Source of the DNA: Tretioscincus oriximinensis
Lineage: Eukaryota > Chordata > Lepidosauria > Squamata > Gymnophthalmidae
Assembly: GCA_022410635.1 (NCBI GenBank)
Contig: JAJVDF010000259.1
Coordinates: 208,506-272,505, forward strand
Reading direction: 5' to 3'
DNA length: 64,000 nt
The notes beneath the pieces are model-generated. The model was given only the letters and a program-made list of their open reading frames with translations, did not search any database and was not told the DNA's origin. Positions 12,267 to 23,195 of the stretch are shown one piece after another. Each line of letters opens with the position of its first letter. Within the stretch, counting starts at the first letter, position 1. The translations under genes and the position numbers were made by a program.

Positions 12267-12332
12267 ATGTTCAGACCAGCCCTCAAAATGCCTTCTGTGT
12301 CTTCCGTGTATCTCCTAAGCCTGTTGCATTAG
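12267..12332 (+). promoter_or_regulatory. Upstream ORF in the TRPS1 leader exon
   Basis: The first three bases of the inferred exon are ATG. This frame stays open for 21 codons and stops at TAG 12330-12332, 80 bases before the main ATG. A second in-frame ATG lies at 12288. Such an upstream ORF could lower translation from the downstream ATGs. If the real acceptor differs slightly, the first ATG might be lost while the second remains. Function is inferred. Confidence 0.4.
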
Positions 12333-12412
12333 CCCTCCTGCTAGCTGACTAATAGAATTAATAACTGTAAACGCAAAACAAAAAAACAAACAAAAAAGCA
12401 TTCTAGAGCCAC

Positions 12413-12449
12413 ATGCCTTATGAAGTCAATGCTGGGTATGATTTTAAAA
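12413..12449 (+). CDS. TRPS1: TRPS1 alternative N-terminal coding exon (exon 12267-12449)
   Basis: A pyrimidine-rich tract ending in TTGCAG at 12266 precedes an exon with 146 bases of leader followed by an ATG at 12413. It encodes MPYEVNAGYDFK plus one base, and the donor GTATGT begins at 12450. The leftover A joins the AT at the start of the next exon (13783) to make Asn, directly before the Met of the short form. This gives a 13-residue extension closely resembling the one known from the longer human TRPS1 isoform. The exon is too short for ordinary ORF detection and was found by matching this known N-terminus and checking phase. The leader contains a short upstream ORF (12267-12332). Exon boundaries are inferred from sequence without transcript evidence. 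Confidence 0.85.
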
Positions 12450-13782
12450 GTATGTAATCTATTTTTTTTTCCAAGTGGAAATGTTAACTGGAAAGCAACT
12501 TGGCACGCTATAAAGCATTGTGCAATCTGTTATTTGTCTTAGAGATAATAATTGCAGAATGCTTATATGCTTCCCCTATATTCTCACTCTGTCCAACATG
12601 ACTTGCCAGGAGACAGTTCCTTTCATTTCACAGTCTTGCAAGTGGGTTTATATATGTATCTTGTTGAAAAATGATACTGATAGCAAACAAATAAAGGAGT
12701 CTTGTTTTTAAGGCTGTATTGCTGGAGATCTTATCTGTTAAAAATGAGCAACCCACTAAAAATGTATATGTTGAAAACACCTAAAAAATGGTAGTGGAAG
12801 GATTAGTCTATAACTTTTTTTCATGCAAAATTTTCTTTACTTTTTGCATTTTGTTGCACGATTTTCAAAAGGAAATCAATGATTTTCCTGTCTTGCTTAG
12901 ACCTAGTCCTAGTATTTTGCTTAACCTTTTCTGAACTTAATTCCTTTCAAAATGAATTGGGAAGGCTTAAGCTGTAGACATTGTGGTTAAATTTAGCAAT
13001 CCTGCGAGAACCAATGGAAAGCCCTCTCTGGAAACTAGGAGGGTATTGAGTGTCTTATGATAGCTTGCTTCCTTCTGGTTCTATAACCTCAGGCCCTTTC
13101 TGCATTCACCTTCCCTTTTTCATGACAGGTCATGATACCGTATCCTTAAGCAAGCAACCAGTATTGGGATGGGACAGATTGGAGCTCATGCAGGACAAAG
13201 TTGCCTTCATTGGGACATTCTATCTTATTCCAACCCTTACAGTTGCCTCTGAGATAATACTGAGGCTCTGAAGGCTAGGATATTGCTATTAGTATTCAGA
13301 TTTTTTGACCAATCCCTTTTGGGAATTAATACTCTTGGTGGTGCTTCATTGAGCACTACCTAAAATAGTTTCCCCATATAATGGAAGGCAGGATTTTTTT
13401 ATTCTGAACCCCATACAGGTGAAACCCCGTTATAAAATACCCCAATGTAACAAAGTTTGCAATATAACAAACAAATTTGAAAGTTCCAGCAGAACACCGA
13501 TAAGGGTAATGTTTTTTACAATGGGATTCATTATAACAAAATTTCATTATACCAAATAATTCTACCCAATCCCTTGGTGTTCATTATAACAAGGTTTCCC
13601 CTGTTAGTGGCTCATACACTTAGAACCATGCAAATAGCAAATATTAAACTGTTTATTGTTTTATCATGTTAAATTACTTGCTTACTTGTGGCAAGGAGAC
13701 AGACCAACTAATTGTTTAAAGTGTGCACCATCTTCTTGGCTGCTTTTTTAAAATACTTTTGTGATATGTGTTTCTATTTTAG
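12450..13782 (+). other. TRPS1: TRPS1 intron between the alternative-start exon and the large N-terminal exon
   Basis: This 1,333-base intron is bounded by GTATGT at the left and TTCTATTTTAG at the right. It contains a pogo/Tigger-like MITE at 13416-13603, only 180 bases before the acceptor. The rest is AT-rich sequence without an ORF that looks coding. Confidence 0.75.
13416..13603 (+). mobile_element. pogo/Tigger-like MITE
   Basis: 188 bp with inverted ends CAGGTGAAACCCCGTTATAA and the complement of TTATAACAAGGTTTCCCCTG. A TA precedes the left end; the right flank reads TT, so the expected TA duplication appears mutated on one side. It lies 179 bases before the exon at 13783. Confidence 0.65.
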
Positions 13783-13784
13783 AT

Positions 13785-14711
13785 ATGGTCCGGAAAAAGA
13801 ACCCCCCTCTAAGAAACGTTGCTAGTGAAGGTGAACACGAGACCCTCAAGTCCCCTGGGACTGATAGTGAAAATACTGAAAGGAAACAGGAATTTTCTGC
13901 CGGTCAGATGCAAGAAAACACTGAGCAGGGTGACTCTGTGGAGCAAAATGAGAAGGAGGGTTTTTGCCTACATGTCGCAGAGCCATCTCCCAGCAGTAAA
14001 AAGGACTTGAAAAACCCAGCCACAAGCGAAAAAGCTGGCTTCAATTATGAAAGCCACAATAAGGGAGGAAATGTTCTATCCTTCCCTCATGAAGAGGTGA
14101 CAGACAGAAATATGCTCGGCTTCTCATCTCCAGCTGTTGGGGGAATATCAGATTCGCTGAAGTCTCCTCTAAGATCTGATGTGGATGACACCCAGGATGT
14201 GGTCTGCACACCATCAGGGGATCTGATGGAAAAAAGCGAAGAGCATCGTTCATCACCAAAATCTGCAGATGAAACAATGCACGTGCAGAGTGGTCAAGCT
14301 GAAGGCCAGGGTTCAAGCCCATCCTCAGCAGCCTCAAAAAACCCACAAGTGCCTTCAGATGGGGACTTAAGACCAACCAAACTGAAAACAGATTTGTTGG
14401 CAAATGAAAACCCAGACACGGCGCCTCTGTCTCCAGAGCTTCAGGACTTCAAATGCAACATCTGTGGGTATGGTTACTATGGAAACGACCCCACAGACCT
14501 CATCAAACACTTCCGCAAGTACCACCTTGGGCTGCATAACCGCACCAGGCAGGATTCGGAGCTTGACACTAAAATTTTGGCTCTCCACAACATGGTGCAG
14601 TTCAGCCACTCCAAAGACTTCCAGAAAGTCAATTGTTCTGTGCTGTCAGGGGTCTTGCAGGACATTAGTTCCCAAAGGCCTGTCTTGTTAAATGGGACTT
14701 ACGACGTGCAG
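13785..14711 (+). CDS. TRPS1: TRPS1 large N-terminal exon (exon 13783-14711), zinc finger 1
   Basis: This encodes residues 1-309 of the short TRPS1 form, a nuclear DNA-binding repressor of GATA-regulated genes acting in cartilage, hair and kidney development. The start [11 protein letters not shown] matches the known short-form N-terminus. Residues 1-220 are Ser, Glu and Lys rich and apparently disordered. An atypical C2H2 finger begins with Cys224 and Cys227 ([13 protein letters not shown]), with its His ligands near HFRKYH. The exon ends with TYDVQ in phase 0 at CAG|GTTGGT. I start the CDS at the ATG at 13785: the eight codons open upstream in this frame are intronic and follow no ATG. Without splicing, translation would run 13 more codons to TGA at 14751-14753. 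Identity is secure; the exact 3' boundary rests on fit to the next exon. Confidence 0.96.
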
Positions 14712-16926
14712 GTTGGTATCGTGAACCTATGTGTAGTGTATTTGAAAATGTGAGACTTGGAAGATAAATGGTTTCTGTGGACTGCTTCAGCCACAGCTAG
14801 GTCATATTGTTGATGTTTTCAGAACTTTGGCCAATCATGGATCCAGAATTCATTTTAGGTCTTATTTTATTCATGGATCTGGGTTTACAGGGGTGGTTTT
14901 GCTTAACAAGTTGTTGTCCAGTGAATTATTATACAAACCTTTAGGTTCATACCTTTAGGTTCATACCTTCAGTGTGTGAAGATCTGAACCTCAAGGATTA
15001 CCCCACTTTCACACACCAGATGTGTCCCTTTGACCAGTCATGGCAAAAGGTGGGAGGGTGTCCTGGTCCAGGTGCAAACAGGCCAAGAACAGGATATTTG
15101 TACTTCTGCCACTCTGCAGCAAGAGCGGGAAAGTCCATGCACTCTTCATGCGAACGGGCATAATCATCTTTCACCTCCATTGGCCTTTGCAGTCAATTCC
15201 CAGAAGGTAAGTGCAGATTCAGCCCATGTCTGATTTTGTAGTAGAATAATCGAGCCAAGTATTGTTTAATATTTTTCACCAGATTGAAGAAATCTGTTTC
15301 CTGGCTCAAAAGGCTGTAATTGCTTTCAAACTTGTGTTACACTGTTTTTATGTATCTGGACTCTAACATAGTTTCATGAGGATATAGTTTTCTCCACCGA
15401 CTATCTCAGGAATAAAAATGGGAGAGACTTCAAGATACCCAAGAGAGTATTTGAGTAATATAAATGTTATTTGAAGGAAGAGTAATATGAATGGCTAGGA
15501 CACCTCATGCTCTATTTATGTATTAGGAGATAGTACACTGTATCACAGAGGTGGGCTAATGGCATGCCTCCATAGTTCAGTGTGTCACAGAGGTTTTTAG
15601 TGATGGGCAAAACACATGCTCCTCTAGGATGCTCCACCCAGAAGCTCTGGAGTTTGGTGCGGAACAAATTGCCTCAGTGTAGATGGCTTAGTTACACATC
15701 AGAAGCAAAACATCTCAGGTTGAGATGAGTCATTTATTTTGGTATAGGGTGGTTCTATCAAGTTGACAGCCATTTAGATAAAAACCCATGTAATCTTACT
15801 TCTTCAACTATTTTGCTCTTATCTGTTCTGTCGTTTTTTTTTTTACTTCGCCGTCTTACATTATTGGCTCATTTTTGAAATTTGGGCTAACTTTAATCAA
15901 CTTTAGATCCAGAATACCCATGGATATTAATAATGAGGTCAGCCCATAGAAAGGGATTTCCTGGGGTGGTTCCGAGGTCATTGGGACTATCTTTGAAGTT
16001 CACGAGCTTCAAAGTCAACACGTAGCCTGATTCATAATAAGTAGGGATTAGTCCCTGCCTGATCTGTATCCACAGGTAAGTGGCTAAATCACAATAAAAC
16101 ATTAGTGTTTATTTTTTCAATATTTCTTTCCGGGTGAGTCAAATATAGGTGAAAATATTAACTTTTATTAGGGACTGTTTTGGTAATGATCTTTATTGTT
16201 CATGGTGCCACCATCTAAAACAAGTTCAATGAGGTGATAAGTCAGTGATTATGTTTGGATTTTTTATATTTTACCTATTGTATGGACCTTTCTTGCCTAT
16301 GCAATCCCCACTGAGAAAATTAAGGGATAAGATCTTCTTGGACTCCAAACTATCACAGGTCGTTTCACAGCAGAATGTCTAAGTCAGAATTCTTGCTTTG
16401 ATGATTATGCCTTTTCTAATACTGGTAACTTCTATTTCATCTATGTTCTATTATTGTCAGCTTCACGGGATGTGATATGTACAATATTCCTGGCTGATCA
16501 GGTTAGGAATGAAATGAAGTGCCAGAAGCCACATTGCTGGCCATCTGCAAAGCCAGCTACTGCATCTCAGCCTACTTTGGAGTCAGGGAATGAAAATTCT
16601 TGGCTTCTAAAATTTCAGGCAGGAAATGGTTGAGCAAGGGACCAAGAAATGGTCTTGGAGTGAGTCTTGTGACCTCAGTTTTGCAGTCTGAAAGTACACA
16701 TGGAAATTGTTTACAATTCCTAATTTTATCTAGATTGGGTAGGGGCCATTTGGATATTTGTAACATCCCTTGAGGGCCACACCCCCTCTCCACCATGGGG
16801 CTCCTAACCCATATGGATGATGCCTCCTCCTTCCCAGGCCACACATTCCAACCAGGTCACATACCTTCCCTTCCTCTTGTCACTCCCCACCCAGAACCAC
16901 AAAATTGCAGACTTTTCAATGCTCCC

Positions 16927-17001
16927 CATCCCCTCACCATCTCCCCCTCTCCTAGACATCCCCTCACCATCTCCCCCTCTCCTAGACATCCCCTCTCCCT
17001 C
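16927..17001 (+). repeat. 30-bp minisatellite, 2.5 copies
   Basis: The unit starting CATCCCCTCACCATCTCCCC occurs at 16927 and 16957 without change and a partial third copy starts at 16987. Confidence 0.9.
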
Positions 17002-18061
17002 TACTTTTAATTTCACTTCATGTTTTAATAAAGTGAGGGACTATTATTGGTTCCTCGGGAAGCAGGCTGTGGGCAGAACTAAATGGTTCCACAGGCTGCA
17101 TCCAACATGAGCATTAGGTTCCCCTCGCCTGATCTAGATAATCTGAGTGGGATAAAAAAAAAGTATTTGTCTTGCCTGTCTCCTTAAGAGCAAGTAGTCT
17201 GGACAATTGTTGGATTAGGTAGAAAGAATTTAAATACTAGGTACAGAACTATAGCTCTGCTGTACCAACTAAGTCCAGATTCGCACTTGGTTTAATCCAA
17301 GCAATTTGCAATAATTGAGTTTTTCTTCTGCTAACAGCTTCACTGTTTCCCAGTGATCACAAAATCATACATAAACTTACTTAGGCTTGCGTGAACTGCA
17401 TTGAAGAAGTCCATATTCATTCCTTCATCTTGGAAATATTTTGCAAGAAGGATGAAGGCTGCATTCTAGTCCTTCTTTGTTCTATTTCCTTGGCACCCTC
17501 TGCTCTAGAATTGAATGAAAAAAAGTCATAAGACCGTTTTGTCCAATTATGGTGAAGGCATATAGTACACAGAGGAGCTAGAGTACAGCCTTTACACTTC
17601 CTGCTCTTAGGCTAGGAGTAAGGATGCTTCTGCTTGAACATGTACAAATGGCAGGTAATGTTCTGGCCTCACAGAAGATGAAAATGGTTTCCAGCAGCCA
17701 TTTTCTGAAGATGTGTGTGAAAAGCCCTAGGTGATTCACCGATCTACCTCACTTTTCACCATGTGAACTTTTATGCAGTGAACCTTTTGAATCTGTTGAG
17801 GGGACAGGTAATATTTAAAAGACAAATACTCTGTTCTTCTCTTCAAGTTATAAAATTATAGATTTTCAAAATCAAATTTAAAACAGGAATACACCCCTAA
17901 CGTGTTTAGATATTTTTATACTAAAACCTTCAGGTATATGGCAGAATATGAATATAAAGAAAGAAAATCAAATAAAATCTTACCATTAATAAAACATTCA
18001 TCACTGATAGTCCTCCTATTGGTCTTTATTTGGACCAATCCCAGAGCCCTCAAGGAGGCAG

Positions 18062-18390
18062 TGTGGAAGGAAGGAAATAAGCAGCAGTGAAAGAAGAAAA
18101 GGCATAATGATGGAAAGAGAAAAAAGTAAAGTAAAGAAGGGGGGATGGATACAAAGAAGGAAGGAAGATAAAGGAAGGGGGGGAAAAGAAAGAGAAGGAA
18201 GAAAGGTAAGAAAGACAGAAGGAAAGGAGGAAGTAATAGAAGAAATGATGAAAGGGAAGGAAGAAAGAAAGATATAAGGAAAGAAGAAAAAGGAAGGAAA
18301 GGAAGAAGGAAGAAGCAAAGAAAGAAAGGAAAGAAGGAATGAAAGGAGAAAGGAGGAAAAGAAAGAATGAAAAAAGTAGAAGGAAGGGTT
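18062..18390 (+). repeat. Polypurine (GGAA/GAAA) tract
   Basis: About 330 bases almost entirely A and G on the plus strand, with only scattered T and C. The complementary minus-strand frame is open for 217 codons, but its product is almost all Ser, Phe, Pro and Leu and is an artefact of composition. Confidence 0.9.
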
Positions 18391-20254
18391 AGAGTTGGTG
18401 CCTCCTTACTTCCTAGCTGCCGTCTCTGGCATTCAAGTCCAAGCTTGCATTTGCCAGCTTCTCCACTAGTATAAGAATAAGAAATATTCAATAAAAGCTT
18501 AAATGGAGAGCCACACTGTTGACAGCTTGTTAAAGTTAGACAGAATTTGAAGATTCCAATGTTAAGCATACAGATTTTAGGCTGTGTTCACAGGTAGCAA
18601 GAAAAAGCACCTCAGAAATGCCTCAGAGTCAGTAGTGTGTGAAGAATCCCACCCACATGCCATTTCTAAGTTGTCCCATAAGTGTTTTCGTTTTTTTTAA
18701 AGTTGCCTATGAACACTCAACCCAGCATGCGGAATTGACAGTAAAATGTGACTTGATTGTACGGATAGTGCTAAACCTGGGTGTTTTTCTCTCCTCTGAT
18801 ACAGAAAAAATAGGTGTTGTAGTTGATGGAGGCTAAAAGCTTAGTGACACTTGACATGTGCAGCCATTTAAACCTCTCCTCTTTTGCTATTACTGTATGT
18901 AAGTCAGTCTTGAGCCGCTGGTTTCCAAAATAAGAAACATGCAATTTTGTAGATTATATCTGGAAAAAGTACTGTCCCGTGGGAAATAAGTATCTTTAAA
19001 TAAGGCAGCTGAAAATTAGTATTTGGATTATTTTAAATGGACAACTTGATCTTCCTGCTGTTTGTTGGGAGCCATGGCTCTTGTTGCTGATTTTTAATGG
19101 AACAGGGACAAGCAGGGTAAGTGATCTGGTGCCAGGGCTGTATGGCTTACATTTCTAATGACAGACAGCCATCTGAACATTATGAAAATAATATTCCATA
19201 ATAAATCCTCACACACTTCATCATCATAATACTATGCTTTGACAAGGAGGGCTATATTTTTTTCTTGGATACAGTTGTTTTGCTTCTGCACACTAAACTC
19301 TTTATGATAGAAAGGGATGCGTATGGAGGCTTATCGTTGGCTGTGTCCCACATCCTGGATGTACTGTAGCCCTAAAATCCAAGCTGATTTTATCATATTT
19401 GCTCCACTTTGCATTTGTTTCAAACGTCTTATCATTGGACTGTTGTATGTTGTTATGGAAATGGTAAAGTACGGTGTCATATTATGGGTGGTTTCATTTA
19501 TTTTAATACTAAATCAGTTCTTTTTCCTGATAATAGTCCATTTCCTCAGAGCTGAAGATGGATTAAAAGCATACATTGAAACAGCGTTATTATTTTCTTT
19601 CCAACAGTTTCGTGCTATAGGATATTTATCCTGTTAAGAGTTTTATTTTTCATTACATTTTTAATGAAATGTATTAGTTCTCTAGTTTGAACTTTGCAAC
19701 AACCCCTCCCACAAAGTCTATAGCAAATTGAGAAAGGTGAGTGGAAGGGGGGAAGAACTCTATATTCCCTCGCCGTAGGTAAATCTGCACAATAACAGTA
19801 ATTCAATGAACCCTATTATTTGAGGGCATTTTTTTCTGTAGGTAAACTACTCGTGGTTTTGTTTTGTTTTAATACAGTAGAACAATATTGTTAAAGTTTC
19901 ATTACTATATATTATTGCAGATATTATCTGTAGCTCAAGGTTGGAACACAGCATTGTAGAAGTTCTCTAACCTGATCCCCTCCACGCAATTGTTTCTCTA
20001 TAAAGCTAAGTAATATAATTAGTGTGAAAACAAATGAAACCACCCATAATACAATATCATTTTTATCATTTCCATTCTGCTTTCACTCACATCTGNATGC
20101 GTACTTGTATATATTTCTAATCATTTTTTAAACAAAGATCAATAATTTCACTGAACATTAGCTTTTTTCATGAGGAAGAACCTTACAAGTTTCTTAGATA
20201 TCTGATATGAACAAAACAAAACCTTGAGCAAAAGGTCTCATTGGAATAACTCAG

Positions 20255-20545
20255 TCATTAAGGAATCCGTCTCTCAACTGGGAGATCGGGTTTCGAAGCC
20301 CTGTGTCAGATGTGGGGAGGGGTGNGCCCCTTCCACTAGCCTGTAGAATAGCCAACCCAGCTATTCAAAAGCAAGAATTGCAAGAAATTGCAACTGACTG
20401 CGAGTAGATACATGGGAACTACCACAGCCTGGTGGGGAAGATAGAATGTGAGCCTTTGGGCAAAAATACCCTTGTAAGCTNCTTTGAGTCCCTTTGAAAG
20501 GTGAGAAAAGCGGGGTATAAGAACCCAGTTCTTCTTCTTCTATTA
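20255..20545 (+). mobile_element. tRNA-headed SINE with CTT tail
   Basis: Close relative of the 6474 copy: ACTCAGTCATTAAGG head, B-box-like GGGTTTCGAAGCCC, AACCCAGCTATTCAAAAGC body, TTCTTCTTCTTC tail. N bases at 20325 and 20481 fall inside. Confidence 0.78.
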
Positions 20546-20984
20546 TGGCTTATTTCATACTTATCTTCAGTGAACGGTCCAGTGGTAACTGGCAACCAAT
20601 CCTGCCAGGTTGCAGGGAGATTAATCCGGCCACCTGCATCCTGGGTGCAGAAGCATTTCTGTTCCTGGCCCAGAGAGCAGAAAAAGTGAGTACCCTCGAC
20701 TTGTCCTGCTCAGCATGGTTGAGCAAGAAAGAGGGGTTTTTAATTTATGGATGTTGTNTACACACCATTCCCTCACCCAGTTGTGGTGAAGGGACGAATG
20801 AGCTCTGGGCTATAGTATCTGAAGTCAGGAGATTGTGCCCATTGTTTACCCCCAGTAAGGAAAATGGGGATGGGTGGGAGAGGGCTGGGGAATGGCAGGG
20901 TAATTAGGGGTGCAGATGCACAATTCTCACTAATTGTCTGGGCATTCTGTAGCCCAAAGTGTGAAAAGGCCCCATAGTAGTAGT

Positions 20985-21285
20985 AGGAGGAAAAGATGAC
21001 GAAGAAGAAGATAACGACGATGATGAAGAATTGGTTTTTTAAACCCTGCCTTTCTCACTTGAAGGGANTCAGAGTGGCTTACAAGCTATTTTTTACCCAA
21101 AGGCTTACATCTGTCTTCCCCCACCACGTTGTGGTGGTACCTATTAATCTACTTGGAATTTCTTGCTTTCAAACAGCTAGGTTGGCTGAATCTGAAGTCA
21201 TTAGAGGGAGCTTACTCCTTCCCATGGCAGACGCACAAGGCCTCATTCTCTGAGCTCTCAGTTGAACTACTGTGCCTCTAAGCCT
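20985..21285 (-). mobile_element. tRNA-headed SINE, antisense
   Basis: GAAGAAGAAGATAACGACGA tail, then TTCTCACTTGAAGGG, AAGGCTTACATCTGTCTTCC and GCTAGGTTGGCTGAATCTG. Its head is decayed. Confidence 0.7.
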
Positions 21286-22583
21286 CTAAACACAGCAAAA
21301 TAATTCTTCAATGCAGACATTGGATTTGNATATGCAGTGATTATTTACAGCAACAATAGGGCTAAAGCTAAAGATAGTATTTCAGGGTGGACACAGCATA
21401 AAAAATGTTCATGTTTGTGTATATATATAATAGTGTGGNTATTATTTGTGAAACATGGGAAATTCACAAACTTTGATGCTTCTTCAAAAGAGACTCTTTC
21501 CAGGCTTTCAGAATCTTTCCAAATCATGATGGCCAATATAAAAGAATTTGATTTTGTTTAACATTCTCTTACATCTTCCTAACAATGATATTGTTAAGTT
21601 CTTGGTTATTTATAGGAAAGTTTATGCTTGATTAGATTGGGCTGGATGCTTTTCCTAGGCGGCATTTGCTGAAATAAACCAGATGTCATGATATCTCACA
21701 CTGAACAAATAGAGCTGGAAATAAAACAGATCAATGAGGACTGTACTCATTTAATAAGCTTTGGCAACAAAAAATTGGAAGACCAAAAGGGGTAGGAAAC
21801 AGTACACAGATAATCTAGTTAAGATCAGTTCTTTCCTTCAACCAAATATATGTTCTAAAACAGACCAGATACTCCTATATGAAGTTAGGAATTATTTAAA
21901 AGAAACAGTTGGCTCTGGAAACTGTATATATAACTATATATATATATATGCTAACTGTCCCTAGTGAGCTTGGGGGGAAAACATTAAAATTCAGTCATAC
22001 CAAATGTTAGATTTCATTTCTTGTGTATATACCAGATGTTAGTATCAAGCCTGCAAGAAGGTAAATAGCTGATTACCTTATTTTGTACCATGTAAAGTCA
22101 CAGTGGCATGTAAGATGTACTTCTAGTTTGCCAAGGAATATTTAGGGAAGGAACATTTTTTTAAAAAAGATGCAGTATGATTTTAGTAAAAAATAGTTTA
22201 GGAAAAATGTGAGTCTTATCTGGCACAATGTATAGAAATTTGTCCTTGCTGTTCAGTAAAACCTAAATTGTTTTTTTCCCCTTTTAATATGAGTAATAAA
22301 AGGATTGTTGAAATTCCCTTTTGCACCCACACAGCTGTCTTGTGACCTTGTTCCAGAAATCTTTCCATGCCACCCCCTACATAGTGCTATTTTATTAGAA
22401 TAATAAGTTATGAATAAGTTTTTCTTATAAAAGAAAACTCTTTTCCCCTTGAGTGCTCTAATTTTCTGAGATGGAACGGAAGAATGCATAAATATCGCTG
22501 CCTAGTTTGTATTTAATATTGAATTGCTAATGTGTAAATGTCCCTTATATCTTCATTTCAACTATAGCAGCAGTTCCTGCCAG

Positions 22584-22617
22584 CATTATTACATCCACAT
22601 TACTAGATGTAATAATG
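22584..22617. repeat. Perfect hairpin, 12-bp arms and 10-base loop
   Basis: CATTATTACATC and GATGTAATAATG pair exactly around CACATTACTA. No transposon ends or flanking duplication seen. Confidence 0.8.
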
Positions 22618-22769
22618 TAGTTGTGGATGTCAGTTTTGGAGGCCACAAGTTTGGGCAACTCTAATAGTCAAATGCGTAGTCCGGAAGAGGTTTANATAGA
22701 TGATTTTTTGTCTATTCCCCCTCAACTTTTCATAAAAAATGTTTTAAAATATAACGGCTTTGGTGGGTA

Positions 22770-23195
22770 ATTTTTATATTTATTTCTTTATTTGAAATTA
22801 TTTATATTCTGCCCTCCATCATTGGTCCTAGTGTGGGTGACAAAATATTAAAAACAAACCCACAGTAATAAAATATTTTAAAAGATTTCAAACACTCCCT
22901 TCATCCCTCCTTCCAACCCTCCTTCCCTCCCTCCCTGGAAGGCCAGAATGCAGAGGGAGCTAAGAGTTAAAATTCTGGATGAAGAGGTATGTTTTTATGA
23001 GACCCAGAACACTATGAAATGTAGACACCTGGCCAGGGAGGCTTTTCCAGAGTGTGTCGGCCATCACATTAAAGGCTCTCCTATGTGCCCCTGCCCCTCG
23101 CATCCCTGAAAGGAGAAGAACTACCAGAAGGCCTCCTTGAGATCTTAATGCACAGGCAGGCCTATATGGGAGAAAGCTTTATAGAACTTTATAGC
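22770..23195 (-). mobile_element. L2-type LINE 3' end, antisense
   Basis: The TATTTAT-rich tail at the left, then sequence resembling the family (AGGCTTTTCCAGAGTGT, CCTATATGGGAGAAAGC). A CCCTCC-rich low-complexity stretch is included at 22905-22935. Confidence 0.55.

Noticed and set aside
13761..13784. Eight extra codons upstream of the TRPS1 Met in the same frame
   Set aside because: They start with GTG, not ATG, and include the pyrimidine tract and AG acceptor; the exon begins at 13783.
14712..14753. 13 further codons after TYDVQ as normal coding sequence
   Set aside because: They lie after the donor; splicing to 31331 restores the family sequence VTSGGTF, so this is intronic read-through.
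17916..18569. Open frame of 217 codons on the minus strand
   Set aside because: It is translation of the polypurine tract: long runs of Ser, Phe, Pro and Leu without domains.
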